DNA of 64,000 nt. It comes from Bradyrhizobium diazoefficiens (GTDB lineage Bacteria; Pseudomonadota; Alphaproteobacteria; Rhizobiales; Xanthobacteraceae). Positions 37,323 to 45,295 of this stretch are shown here, one piece after another. A program made the translations under genes and the position numbers. The notes below the pieces were generated by a model. The model was not told where the DNA came from. It was given only the letters and a program-made list of their open reading frames with translations, and searched no databases. The stretch's first letter is position 1; each line of letters starts with the position of its first letter. The stretch spans positions 7,313,001-7,377,000 of the forward strand of contig NZ_CP067100.1 of the NCBI RefSeq assembly GCF_016616235.1. Reading direction: 5' to 3'.

Positions 37323-38942
37323 CTAAAGCACGGGCAGCCTCGGCGGCGGCTTGCGCCTGTTGGAGGCTTGCTCGAAGGCGTAGGCGAGGCGCAGCAGCTT
37401 GTGCTCGCTCCAGGCGCGGCCCGCGAAGCTGACGCCGAGCGGATAGTCGGGTGTGTCCTTGCCGTCGGCCCCCGAGACGAAGCCGCCAGGCACCATGACG
37501 CTGGGATAGCCTGCTCTCGCGACGGTCGCGGCGCCCATCGCGCCGGGGAACAGCACGGCATCAAGCCCGTGCTGGTTCATGTAGGCGTCCATGCCACGCG
37601 TCGTGGCGGTAAGAAGGTCCATGGCGCGTGCCGATTTGTACTCGCGCTCGCTCAGATCGCCTTTGGTGTCGTTGGCGGCGAGGAACAGGTCCTGGCCGAA
37701 GCGCAGCGCCCTGCCGGCGTTGGCCTCGTTGAAAGCGACGATATCGGCGATGGTCTTGATCTCGGTGTTGGTCGCCCAATCCTTCAGATAGAGATTGAGA
37801 TCGTGCTTGAGCTCGTAGAGGAAAACGATCCGCTGCGTGACCGCATTACCCTTGTTGCCGCTCAGGGGATTGCGATTGAGCACGGCCATGATCGTGCCTG
37901 GTCCGCTCATCCAGCCGGCCGTCGGCATGCTGGCGCGCACGATGACGGCGCCGAGATCCTCCATCACCTTGATCGCGTCGGTCATCACCTTAGCGCCGTC
38001 GGGTGACAATTTGCCGTAGTACGGATCGTTCAGCGGATCACTGGGATCGCTCGGCACGCCGATGCGCGCGCCCTTCAGTGCGTCCTGTGCGAGGTCCGCA
38101 GTGTAATCGGGCGGCCGCTTCTGCCGCTGCGTCGCTGGATCGCGCGGGTCCTCGGCTGCCAGCACGTTGAGAAGCATCGCCGCATCCCGCACGGTGCGCG
38201 CCATCGGCCCTGCGGTGTCCAGGCTGTGCGCGATCGGCACCATGCCGGCCCGGCTGACCAGCCCGACGGTCGGCTTGACCGTGACGAGGCCATTCCGGCT
38301 GGCCGGGTGCAGCAGCGAGCCCGAGGTCTCGGTGCCGATCGAGGCCGCGCACAGGCCGGCCGCGACCGCAACCGCCGATCCCGAGCTCGAACCGCCGGGG
38401 TCCACGACCGGGATGCCGCGATCGTCCATCAGCGCCGGCACGTAAGGGTTCTTCACCTGGCCACCCAGCGACGAGTAGCCCGACGGCATGTCGATCGCGA
38501 GGATGTTGGCGAACTCCGTCAGGTTCGCCTTGCCGAGGATCACCGCGCCGGCGTCGCGCAGCAGCTTGACGATGGTGGCGTCGCCCCTTGCGCGGGCGCC
38601 CTCCAGCGCCAGCGAGCCTGCCGTGGTCGGCTGGTTGTCGCCGGTGGCGATGTTGTCCTTCAGCAGGATCGGCACGCCGGCCAGCGGCCGTTTGGCCGAT
38701 GGCCTCGTGCCGTCGAGCTTGCCCGCGATCGCGAGTGCGTCAGGGTTGAGCGCACGCACGGCGTTGAGCTTGAGCCCATTGCGGTCGCAGGCCGCGATGC
38801 GCGCGAGATAGGCTTCGGTCAGCGCCGTGGCGGTGACATGCCCATTCGCCAGTGCATCGACGATGTCGCCCATGGAGGCGTCTTCGAGCTTCAGCCCGGC
38901 CGCCGTAGTGAGGCGAGCATCGCATCGGGGCGGCTTCGTCAT
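37323..38942 (-). CDS. Amidase (amidase-signature family)
   Basis: A 539-residue hydrolase with the full Ser-cisSer-Lys catalytic set: the Lys in GVPILLKDNIATGD, the cis-Ser in the GGSSSGSAVAVAAG signature, and the nucleophile Ser in SIGTETSGSLLHPASRNG. ATG 38942 is preceded by GAGGGA. The family hydrolyses amide bonds in many substrates; closely similar long versions are often annotated as amidase or Glu-tRNA amidotransferase-like, but GatC/GatB are absent here. It is divergent from the GNAT gene with a perfect inverted repeat in the shared promoter region. The substrate is unknown. Confidence 0.92.
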   Translation of the reverse strand: MTKPPRCDARLTTAAGLKLEDASMGDIVDALANGHVTATALTEAYLARIAACDRNGLKLNAVRALNPDALAIAGKLDGTRPSAKRPLAGVPILLKDNIATGDNQPTTAGSLALEGARARGDATIVKLLRDAGAVILGKANLTEFANILAIDMPSGYSSLGGQVKNPYVPALMDDRGIPVVDPGGSSSGSAVAVAAGLCAASIGTETSGSLLHPASRNGLVTVKPTVGLVSRAGMVPIAHSLDTAGPMARTVRDAAMLLNVLAAEDPRDPATQRQKRPPDYTADLAQDALKGARIGVPSDPSDPLNDPYYGKLSPDGAKVMTDAIKVMEDLGAVIVRASMPTAGWMSGPGTIMAVLNRNPLSGNKGNAVTQRIVFLYELKHDLNLYLKDWATNTEIKTIADIVAFNEANAGRALRFGQDLFLAANDTKGDLSEREYKSARAMDLLTATTRGMDAYMNQHGLDAVLFPGAMGAATVARAGYPSVMVPGGFVSGADGKDTPDYPLGVSFAGRAWSEHKLLRLAYAFEQASNRRKPPPRLPVL

Positions 38943-38972
38943 GAGGTCCCTCTTGGAGGATATCCTGCAAAT

Positions 38973-38991
38973 ATGCTACCAACGGTAGCAT
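38973..38991. promoter_or_regulatory. Perfect inverted repeat in divergent amidase/GNAT promoter
   Basis: ATGCTACC (38973-38980) and GGTAGCAT (38984-38991) are exact inverted repeats around a 3-nt spacer, 31 bp upstream of the amidase start and 39 bp upstream of the GNAT start. Size and symmetry suit a dimeric repressor; no regulator gene lies beside it. Confidence 0.5.
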
Positions 38992-39030
38992 CAGGTGCGA
39001 TGGCGCGACAAGCCGATTGCGGAGCGATCC

Positions 39031-39495
39031 ATGGACTGCACGATCCGGCCCGCACGCGACGATGACGCCGCCGACATCAGCGCGGTCATCCTGCGAGCGC
39101 TGCGCGAAACCAATGCGAAGGACTATACGGACGAGATCATAGCGAGGATCGAGCGCAGCTTCAGTCCGGACGCCGTCCGGCAGCTGATCGCGCAACGCAC
39201 CGTTTTCGTCGCCACCCTTGGCGACCGGGTCATTGGAACGGCGAGCCTCGACGGAAGCGTCGTCCGCACCGTTTTCGTGGCGCCGGATGTTCAGGCCCGA
39301 GGGATCGGCAAGCTGCTGATGGCGGAGATCGAGCGGACGGCACGGGAGCGGAACATCGTCGCGTTGACCGTGCCGTCGTCGGTCACTGCCGAGACGTTCT
39401 ATGCGGGGCTGGGCTTCAATGCCGTACGCGACAGTCATTATGGTGACGAACGCACGATCATCATGGAGCGATGGCTCGAGAACTCCCTCGAATAG
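39031..39495 (+). CDS. GNAT-family N-acetyltransferase
   Basis: A 154-residue protein with the GNAT fold: opening strand CTIRPARDDDAADISAVI, strands VFVATLGDRVIGTASL and VRTVFVAPDVQARGIGKLLM, the latter being the acetyl-CoA binding motif A (V..Q.RGIG..L), and the late strand GLGFNAVRDSHYGD. ATG 39031 is preferred because GGAG precedes it; ATG 38995 lacks one. Substrates in this family range from amines to peptides and cannot be deduced. Confidence 0.9.
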   Translation: MDCTIRPARDDDAADISAVILRALRETNAKDYTDEIIARIERSFSPDAVRQLIAQRTVFVATLGDRVIGTASLDGSVVRTVFVAPDVQARGIGKLLMAEIERTARERNIVALTVPSSVTAETFYAGLGFNAVRDSHYGDERTIIMERWLENSLE

Positions 39496-39622
39496 TGCGT
39501 GGCCCGGATGGACTGCTCGATTTCGGATCGTGGCCGGCGGGATGCGACCTTGATCCTCCCCGCCAAATAGACCACCATCGCGCATTCACCGCTCACGACA
39601 GAAGGAGCGAGGAAACGCAGCA

Positions 39623-40774
39623 ATGAACGCAACTCCCGGGGGTGGTCTGGTCGAGCGGGCGCAGGCGATCGCGCCGTTGATTGCGCGTGAGGCGGACGAG
39701 ATCGAGCGGACGCGGCGGCTGACGCCGGCGGTCGTCTCCGCGCTGATCGAGAACGGGCTCTATCGCTCCCTGCTGCCGCAAACCCTCGGCGGCGCGGAAG
39801 CCCCGATCGACAGCTTCATGCAGATGCTGGAGGAGATCGCGAAGGCGGATGCATCCACCGCCTGGTGCCTCGGCCAGTGCACGGTCTGCGCGATGATCGC
39901 GGCGTGGCTCGATCACGACACCGCGCAGGAGATCTTCAACCAGGCTCCCGGCATCCTCGCCTGGGGCGCGATCGCGCATGAGGCGCGCAGCGTCGAGGGC
40001 GGCTATCGCGTCAGTGCGCGCTGGGATTTTGCCTCGGGCTCGCGGCAAGCGAGCTGGCTCGGCGCGCATGTCCGGATCGTCGACAGCGACGGCAGGCCGC
40101 GCAAAAATGCCGACGGCTCGCCGGAGGTGCGCACCCTGCTGTTTCCGGCCGGCAGCGCGGTGCTGCACGACGTGTGGCAGGCGATCGGCCTCGCCGGCAC
40201 CGGCACGGATTCCTATGAGGTGCGCGAGCTGTTCGTCCCCGAGCGCTTCACCGCGTTTCGCGACGTGACGTCGGCGCTGCGCGAGAAGGGTCCGCTCTAC
40301 AGGATCGGCACCGGCTCGGCATTCAGCTTGGGCTTCGCCGCGGTCTCGCTTGGCGTCGCGCGCGCCACGCTGGATGCAGCCGTCGCGCTGGCGCGCGCGA
40401 AGCATCAATCGCTCGCGGCGAGCGCCATGCGCGACAACCAGGCTGTCCAAGGCCTGATCGGGCGCACCGAGGCGGACCTGCGCGCCGCGCGCGCCTATCT
40501 CTATGCGACGGCGAATGCGATGTGGCGCGACCTCTCCGCGACCGGCGAATTCAGCGCGGCGCATCGCAGCGCGGTCCGCCTCGCCGCAACCTGGACCATC
40601 CAGCGATCGGCCAAGGTGGTCGGCACCGCCTATCACATGGCCGGCGCCACGGCCGTGTTCCGCAGCAATCCGTTCGAGCGCCGCTTCCGCGACATGCACG
40701 CGATCACGCAGCAGATCCAGGCGCGAGATACGCATTTTGAGGATGTGGGCAAGGCGATTTTGACGGGAGAGTGA
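39623..40774 (+). CDS. Acyl-CoA dehydrogenase-fold flavoprotein (HsaA/DszC-like monooxygenase group)
   Basis: A 383-residue protein with the acyl-CoA dehydrogenase fold: N-terminal helical domain, beta domain (GYRVSARWDFASGSRQASWL), and a C-terminal helical domain with long Arg/Ala-rich helices. Conserved features such as ASTAWCLGQ near the start and TYHMAGATAVFRSNPFERRFRDM near the end point to the Acyl-CoA_dh_2 branch. This branch contains flavin-dependent monooxygenases (HsaA, DszC-type) rather than true dehydrogenases. Such enzymes need a separate flavin reductase, which is not visible nearby. The substrate is unknown. Confidence 0.8.
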   Translation: MNATPGGGLVERAQAIAPLIAREADEIERTRRLTPAVVSALIENGLYRSLLPQTLGGAEAPIDSFMQMLEEIAKADASTAWCLGQCTVCAMIAAWLDHDTAQEIFNQAPGILAWGAIAHEARSVEGGYRVSARWDFASGSRQASWLGAHVRIVDSDGRPRKNADGSPEVRTLLFPAGSAVLHDVWQAIGLAGTGTDSYEVRELFVPERFTAFRDVTSALREKGPLYRIGTGSAFSLGFAAVSLGVARATLDAAVALARAKHQSLAASAMRDNQAVQGLIGRTEADLRAARAYLYATANAMWRDLSATGEFSAAHRSAVRLAATWTIQRSAKVVGTAYHMAGATAVFRSNPFERRFRDMHAITQQIQARDTHFEDVGKAILTGE

Positions 40775-40958
40775 CGGCAGCGGCAAAGCCGCTCCCCTCC
40801 CCGCTCGCGGTACATGAAAAATGTCATGATGAAAGGCCCTCTGCCTCGCAGGCATGGGGTCGCCAGTCCGTGACACCTGTTAAAGACGCCGCAAGACGCC
40901 CTCGTGACAAAGCCTCATTCTTAACCCTGACGCGGCGTTGGGCTATAAGGTGACCAGC

Positions 40959-41903
40959 ATGAGTCTCCGCCGCTTCCCCCCTCTCCTGCTTGTCGTGACG
41001 TTGCTGGCCGCCGGCGGCGCGCTGGCCCAGGACAAAGGCAGTGTCAACCCGACGCCGCTGCCGCCGCTCGCCAATCCCAACGATCCCAAGCTCGGCGCCA
41101 AGGAGCTGTTCGCGCGCAAGCTGCTGCCCTCGGCCGGCCCGGCGCGTGTCATCGGCTCCTACACCAAGGGCTGCATCGGCGGCGCCATGCAGATGCCGCT
41201 CAACGGCGACAATTGGCAGGTGATGCGGCTGTCGCGCAACCGCAATTACGGCCACCCTGACATGATCGCGCTGATCAAGCGCCTGGCGGCCAAGGCGCAC
41301 AAAGACGCCGGCTGGCCGGGCATCCTGGTCGGCGACATCGGCCAGCCGCGCGGCGGGCCGGCGCTATCGGGCCATGCCAGCCACCAGATCGGGTTAGACG
41401 CCGACATCTGGCTGACGCCGATGCCGGACCGCCGTCTCTCGCGCGAGGAGCGCGAGGAGATGTCGGCGGTGATGATGGTGCGCGAGGACCGGCTCGACAT
41501 CGATCCAAAAGTGTTCACGCCCGGCCATGTGCTGGTGCTGCGCGACGCAGCACAAGAGCCGGCGGTGCAGCGCATCTTCGTCAACGCTGCGATCAAGAAG
41601 GCGCTGTGCCGCGAGGCCAAGGGCGACCGCTCCTGGCTGTCGAAGATCCGGCCGTGGTGGGGCCACGACTATCACTTCCACATCCGCATGCGCTGCCCGG
41701 CGGGCGCCAGCGAATGCCATGGCCAGCCGTCGCAATCCGAGGACGAGGGCTGCAAGCCGTCCGATCTCGCCTACTGGTTCAGCGAAGGCGTGCTGCATCC
41801 CAAGCCGCCGCCGGAGCCGCCGAAGCCGAAGCCGCCGATGACGCTGGCGCAGATGCCCGCGGCCTGCAAAGCGGTGCTGCATGCGGGCAATGCGAAGCCG
41901 TAA
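40959..41903 (+). CDS. mepA: Penicillin-insensitive murein endopeptidase
   Basis: A 314-residue periplasmic enzyme with signal peptide (PPLLLVVTLLAAGGALA). The zinc-binding LAS-type motifs are intact: GHASHQIGLDADIWL and WWGHDYHFHIRMRCP. It cleaves D-Ala-meso-DAP cross-links of peptidoglycan. A proline-rich C-terminal tail (PKPPPEPPKPKPPM) follows the catalytic part. ATG 40959 has AAGGTGA directly upstream, which decides the start against the TTG at 40938. About 20 residues after the catalytic domain still hold Cys residues that may be disulfide bonded. Confidence 0.95.
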   Translation: MSLRRFPPLLLVVTLLAAGGALAQDKGSVNPTPLPPLANPNDPKLGAKELFARKLLPSAGPARVIGSYTKGCIGGAMQMPLNGDNWQVMRLSRNRNYGHPDMIALIKRLAAKAHKDAGWPGILVGDIGQPRGGPALSGHASHQIGLDADIWLTPMPDRRLSREEREEMSAVMMVREDRLDIDPKVFTPGHVLVLRDAAQEPAVQRIFVNAAIKKALCREAKGDRSWLSKIRPWWGHDYHFHIRMRCPAGASECHGQPSQSEDEGCKPSDLAYWFSEGVLHPKPPPEPPKPKPPMTLAQMPAACKAVLHAGNAKP

Positions 41904-41938
41904 CAAGTTCGTTAGCCCGCTGGTCCATTGGCGTCCAA

Positions 41939-42030
41939 ATGCGCTACAGTGGGGGTGTCGCCCCGCCGTAAGCGTGCGGCTCCGCCGGGATGAGCATCCC
42001 GCCCCCCGCTCACCAATCCCATCCGCACGC
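41939..42030 (+). ncRNA. Candidate structured leader of the mop gene, motif shared with the modA leader
   Basis: Three consecutive hairpins: GGGG/CCCC around TGTCG (41952-41964), GCCG/CGGC around TAAGCGTG (41965-41980), and GGGATG/CATCCC around AG (41987-42000). The order CCGTAAG, CGT.CGGCT, CCGG-hairpin with AGC loop recurs upstream of modA (42852-42893). The region lies 40-130 nt before the mop start. It may be a riboswitch-like regulator of molybdate genes; no known RNA family was recognised. Confidence 0.35.
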
Positions 42031-42067
42031 GCGGCAGTACCGCTGCGCGCACCATTGTGAGAGCTCC

Positions 42068-42277
42068 ATGCGCATCAGTGCACGTAACCAGATCAAGGGC
42101 ACCGTCGTCGAGGTCACCAAGGGCGCGACGACGTCCCATGTCCGTGTCGATATCGGCAACGGCACGATCGTGACATCCTCGATCACCAATGAGGCGGTCG
42201 ACGATCTCGGCATCAAGGCGAAGAGCGAGGTCACGGTCGTGATCAAGGCGTCCGACGTCATGATCGCGGTGGACTGA
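42068..42277 (+). CDS. Single-domain molybdopterin/molybdate-binding protein (Mop, TOBE domain)
   Basis: A 69-residue protein consisting of one Mop/TOBE domain: MRISARNQIKGTVVEVTKGATTSHVRV, then SSITNEAVDDLGIKAKSEV and the closing VVIKASDVMIAVD. Stand-alone Mop proteins assemble into hexamers that bind molybdate or tungstate and buffer its intracellular level. This gene heads the molybdate locus and overlaps almost directly with the next gene (stop 42277, start 42279). The short ModC encoded further on lacks exactly this domain, so the sensor module may act in trans. Confidence 0.92.
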   Translation: MRISARNQIKGTVVEVTKGATTSHVRVDIGNGTIVTSSITNEAVDDLGIKAKSEVTVVIKASDVMIAVD

Positions 42278-42278
42278 G

Positions 42279-42779
42279 ATGCGCAAGTCTCTGCTCGTAT
42301 TCCTGCTGCTCGGTGCCGCTCCGAGCTTCGCTGCCGAAGAGCCGAGCGGCTGCGACAAGTTCAAATGGCCGATCGAGCGCGAGCGTGCCGCGCTGACTGC
42401 GCCGGATCGCGCCAGGCTCGTATCGGGTGCCGAGCAGGCAGCACTGCCGTCATCGGCCATCACGCTGGAGCTGGTCGCGCCTCGGGAGGCAAAGCTGCCA
42501 ACGCCGCCGCAGCGGGCGCCGAAGGACGGCACCTTTGCCGGCTTCACGCGCATCAAGGCGGCAAAGGCCGGGCTCTACACCATCAGCCTCTCGGCCGGCA
42601 CCTGGGTCGACGTGGTCCAGGACGGGCATTTCCTCAAGCCCGTCGCCTTCAGCGGCGCCACCGATTGCGACGGCATCCGCAAGACCATGAAGTACGAGCT
42701 GTCGGCGCAGCCTTTCGTGCTCCAGGTCAGCGACGCCAAGGACAATTCGCTGGCGATCGCGATCCTACCGAGCGAGTAG
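42279..42779 (+). CDS. Periplasmic protein of unknown function in the molybdate locus
   Basis: A 166-residue protein with signal peptide (LLVFLLLGAAPSFAA) and a mature part containing two Cys (SGCDKFKWPI, ATDCDGIRKT), likely a disulfide. Stretches such as TFAGFTRIKAAKAGLYTISL and SAGTWVDVVQDGHFL suggest a beta sandwich. Its ATG follows the mop stop by 1 bp, so it is co-translated with Mop and probably serves the same pathway, for example as an extra periplasmic ligand-binding or assembly factor. No family was recognised. Confidence 0.7.
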   Translation: MRKSLLVFLLLGAAPSFAAEEPSGCDKFKWPIERERAALTAPDRARLVSGAEQAALPSSAITLELVAPREAKLPTPPQRAPKDGTFAGFTRIKAAKAGLYTISLSAGTWVDVVQDGHFLKPVAFSGATDCDGIRKTMKYELSAQPFVLQVSDAKDNSLAIAILPSE

Positions 42780-42807
42780 GTCGGCCTGACCAAAGCTCGC
42801 CTTTGAC

Positions 42808-42893
42808 CTGTTCCGCCAGCCTGTTATGCTCGCGCCCGGCGATATTCCGAGGGACCGTAAGTCCGTCGGGCTGCCCGGAACAGCGCTTCCGGC
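42808..42893 (+). ncRNA. Candidate structured leader of modABC, motif shared with the mop leader
   Basis: CTGTTCCG (42808-42815) pairs with CGGAACAG (42876-42883); between them lie GGAC/GTCC around CGTAA (42852-42864), and 3' of it CCGGAA/TTCCGG around CAGCGC (42875-42892). The CCGTAAG, CGTCGGGCT and CCGGAA...AGC blocks line up with CCGTAAG, CGTGCGGCT and CCGGGA...AGC of the mop leader. Placed 80-165 nt before the modA start. The alternative pairings (CGGAACAG or CCGGAA) are mutually exclusive, as in a switch. Confidence 0.35.
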
Positions 42894-42972
42894 CGTCGCC
42901 GCCTGACCTCAACCAACGCCGTTCTGGGTGCGCCTTTGGCGCGCGCCTGCATGCGCGCATGGAGCGCTTCCG

Positions 42973-43755
42973 ATGACCCGACTTTCCGTGCTTTTTTCCG
43001 CCTTCATCGCCTTGCTTGCAGCCTTCTCGCCCGCCAGCGCCGAGGACAAGACCATCACCGTGTTCGCCGCGGCGTCGATGAAGAACGCGCTCGACGAGGT
43101 CGACGCCGCCTACACCGCCAAGACCGGCGTCAAGATCACCGCGAGTTACGCGGCAAGCTCGGTTCTCGCCAAGCAGATCGAGCAGGGCGCGCCGGCCGAT
43201 GTGTTCGTCTCGGCCGATACCGACTGGATGGACTACGCCGCTTCCAAGAAGACGATCAACGAGCTTTCCAGAGTCAATCTGCTCGGCAACAGCATCGTGC
43301 TGATCGCGCCGAAGGATTCCAAGATCGACAACGTCATCATCGCGCAGGGTTTTGACCTCGCCAAGCTCGCCGGCGACGGCAGGATCGCGACCGGCGACGT
43401 CAAGTCCGTTCCGGTCGGGAAGTATGCCAAGGCGGCGCTGACGAGCCTGGGCGCCTGGCAGGCCGCCGAGCCGAAATTCGCGATGGCCGAGAGCGTGCGC
43501 GCCGCGCTGACGCTGGTCGCCCGCGGCGAGGCCGCGCTCGGCATCGTCTATTCCACCGACGCCAGGGTCGAGCCCGGCGTGAAGATCGTCGGGACCTTCC
43601 CGGCGGATTCGCATCCGGCGATCATCTATCCCGTCGCTGCGACCACGACGGCGAAGGGCGGGACCAACGACTATCTCGCCCTCCTGCGTTCGTCGGCGGC
43701 CAAGACCATTCTGGAAAAATACGGATTCAAATTCCTGGTCAGCCCGACGACTTAA
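42973..43755 (+). CDS. modA: Molybdate ABC transporter substrate-binding protein ModA
   Basis: A 260-residue periplasmic binding protein. Signal peptide FSAFIALLAAFSPASAE, then the family opening ITVFAAASMKNALDEV, in which the Ser/Ala residues line the oxyanion pocket, and ASYAASSVLAKQIEQGAPADVF. GGAGCG precedes ATG 42973. It captures molybdate (or tungstate) and hands it to ModB. The 190-bp leader contains the structured motif described separately; no classical ModE box (TATATA-type palindrome) was found. Confidence 0.95.
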   Translation: MTRLSVLFSAFIALLAAFSPASAEDKTITVFAAASMKNALDEVDAAYTAKTGVKITASYAASSVLAKQIEQGAPADVFVSADTDWMDYAASKKTINELSRVNLLGNSIVLIAPKDSKIDNVIIAQGFDLAKLAGDGRIATGDVKSVPVGKYAKAALTSLGAWQAAEPKFAMAESVRAALTLVARGEAALGIVYSTDARVEPGVKIVGTFPADSHPAIIYPVAATTTAKGGTNDYLALLRSSAAKTILEKYGFKFLVSPTT

Positions 43756-43766
43756 TTCCTGCCACC

Positions 43767-44462
43767 GTGCTCGACATCTCGCCCGCCGAATGGACGGCGA
43801 TCCTGCTCTCGCTCAGGGTCGCCATCATTGCCACGCTGGTCGCAACGCCGTTCGGCATTGCGCTGGCCTGGCTGCTCGCGCGGCGTGATTTCTGGGGCAA
43901 GTCATTTCTGGATGCGCTGGTGCATCTGCCCCTGGTGCTGCCGCCGGTCGTCACGGGCTATCTGCTGCTTCTGACCTTCGGCCGCCGCGGCCTCGTCGGC
44001 GGCTTCCTCGCCGATCATCTCGGCATCGTGTTCGCGTTCCGCTGGACCGGCGCGGCGCTCGCCTGCGGCGTGATGTCGTTTCCGCTGCTGGTGCGCCCGA
44101 TGCGGCTGTCGATCGAGGCGATCGACCGCAGGCTCGAGCAGGCCGCCGAGACGCTGGGCGCCGCGCCGTGGAAAGTGTTCTTCACGGTGACGCTGCCGCT
44201 GGCGCTGCCCGGCGTGCTCGCCGGCATGGTGCTGGGCTTTGCCAAGGCGATCGGCGAGTTCGGCGCAACCATCACCTTCGTCTCCAACATCCCCGGCGAG
44301 ACCCAGACGATTTCGTCCGCGATCTATTCGCTGATCCAGACGCCCGACGGCGACACCGCCGCGGGCCGGCTGGTCGTTGTCTCGATCGTGCTGGCGATCG
44401 GCGCGCTGATCGCCGCCGAATGGTTCGCGCGCCGCGCCACGCAGCGCCTGCACGGGAACTGA
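43767..44462 (+). CDS. modB: Molybdate ABC transporter permease ModB
   Basis: A 231-residue inner-membrane permease with five to six helices, start GTG 43767 shortly after the modA stop. The coupling-helix EAA loop (EQAAETLGAAPWKVFFTVTLPLALPG, with a long membrane segment after it) and the FAKAIGEFGATITFV segment are characteristic of ModB. It forms a homodimer with two ModC subunits. The modC gene starts 2 bp after its stop, so translation is coupled. Confidence 0.95.
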   Translation: MLDISPAEWTAILLSLRVAIIATLVATPFGIALAWLLARRDFWGKSFLDALVHLPLVLPPVVTGYLLLLTFGRRGLVGGFLADHLGIVFAFRWTGAALACGVMSFPLLVRPMRLSIEAIDRRLEQAAETLGAAPWKVFFTVTLPLALPGVLAGMVLGFAKAIGEFGATITFVSNIPGETQTISSAIYSLIQTPDGDTAAGRLVVVSIVLAIGALIAAEWFARRATQRLHGN

Positions 44463-44464
44463 CG

Positions 44465-45127
44465 ATGCTGCGGGTCGACATCGAGAAGAAGCTCGGCGAG
44501 TTCTCGCTGTCCGCGTCCTTCACCGGCGAGGGCCGCGTCATCGGCCTGTTCGGCGCCTCCGGCGCCGGCAAGAGCTCGCTGGTCAACATGATCGCTGGGC
44601 TGCTGCGGCCCGACCGCGGCACCATCGTGATCGATGGCGAGACCGTCGACGATACCGCAGCGGGTATCCACGTTCCAACTTATCGCCGCCGCATCGGCTA
44701 TGTGTTCCAGGATGCGCGGCTGTTTCCGCATCTGAGCGTCGGGCAAAATCTCGACTATGGACGGCGGATGAACGGCCTCGCGCCCGATCCGGCCCAGCGA
44801 ACGCGCATCATCGACCTGCTCGACATCGGCACTCTTCTGGATCGCCGCCCCGGAAAACTCTCCGGCGGCGAGCGTCAGCGCGTGGCGCTCGGCCGTGCGC
44901 TGCTGTCAAAGCCGCGCCTCTTGCTGCTCGACGAGCCGCTCGGTGCGCTCGACGAGGGCCGCAAGCTCGAGATCCTGCCCTATCTGGTGCGGTTGCGCGA
45001 TGAGGCCAACGTGCCGATGGTCTATGTCAGCCATGACGCCGCCGAGCTGCGCCAGCTCGCGACGCAGATCGTGATGCTGAAGCAGGGCCGCGTGACCTCG
45101 TTCGGCGGCGTCAAGGTGCTGACGTAG
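44465..45127 (+). CDS. modC: Molybdate ABC transporter ATPase ModC, short form lacking the TOBE/Mop domain
   Basis: A 220-residue ATPase. Walker A GASGAGKSS, Q-loop YVFQDARLFPHL, signature LSGGERQRVALGRAL, Walker B LLLLDEPLGALDE and the switch His in VYVSHDAAEL are all intact. The chain ends at GGVKVLT directly after the ATPase core. E. coli ModC has about 350 residues, with the last ~120 forming Mop-like domains that bind molybdate and give feedback; they are missing here. The separate Mop protein encoded upstream may replace them. Start ATG 44465. Confidence 0.95.
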   Translation: MLRVDIEKKLGEFSLSASFTGEGRVIGLFGASGAGKSSLVNMIAGLLRPDRGTIVIDGETVDDTAAGIHVPTYRRRIGYVFQDARLFPHLSVGQNLDYGRRMNGLAPDPAQRTRIIDLLDIGTLLDRRPGKLSGGERQRVALGRALLSKPRLLLLDEPLGALDEGRKLEILPYLVRLRDEANVPMVYVSHDAAELRQLATQIVMLKQGRVTSFGGVKVLT

Positions 45128-45181
45128 CCGCGAAGTAAGTGTGCTGGTTCGAATCGCCCCGCCCTTACGTCAACCACCGCA

Positions 45182-45282
45182 GTCATGCCCCGGCTTGACG
45201 GGGCCTCCAGCACGCCGCAGCCTCTCCGTATCCACGCACCGTCTCTGGAATACTGGATTGCCCGCTTTCGCGGGCAATGACA
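45182..45282. repeat. Palindromic intergenic repeat, family A, copy 3
   Basis: Begins tcatgccccggcttgacggg and ends tactggattgcccgctttcg with cgggcaatgaca. Ends are shared with the copies at 1220-1318 and 8311-8424; the centre differs. It lies between convergent modC and the PepSY gene. Confidence 0.85.
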
Positions 45283-45295
45283 GAGTGCATTGTGT

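Noticed and set aside
41939..42893. Assignment of the shared mod leaders to the Moco riboswitch family.
   Set aside because: I could not line them up with the Moco consensus from memory, so they are reported only as an unassigned motif.
42780..42972. Classical ModE binding box upstream of modA.
   Set aside because: No TATATA-type palindrome is present; only the structured leader motif was found.
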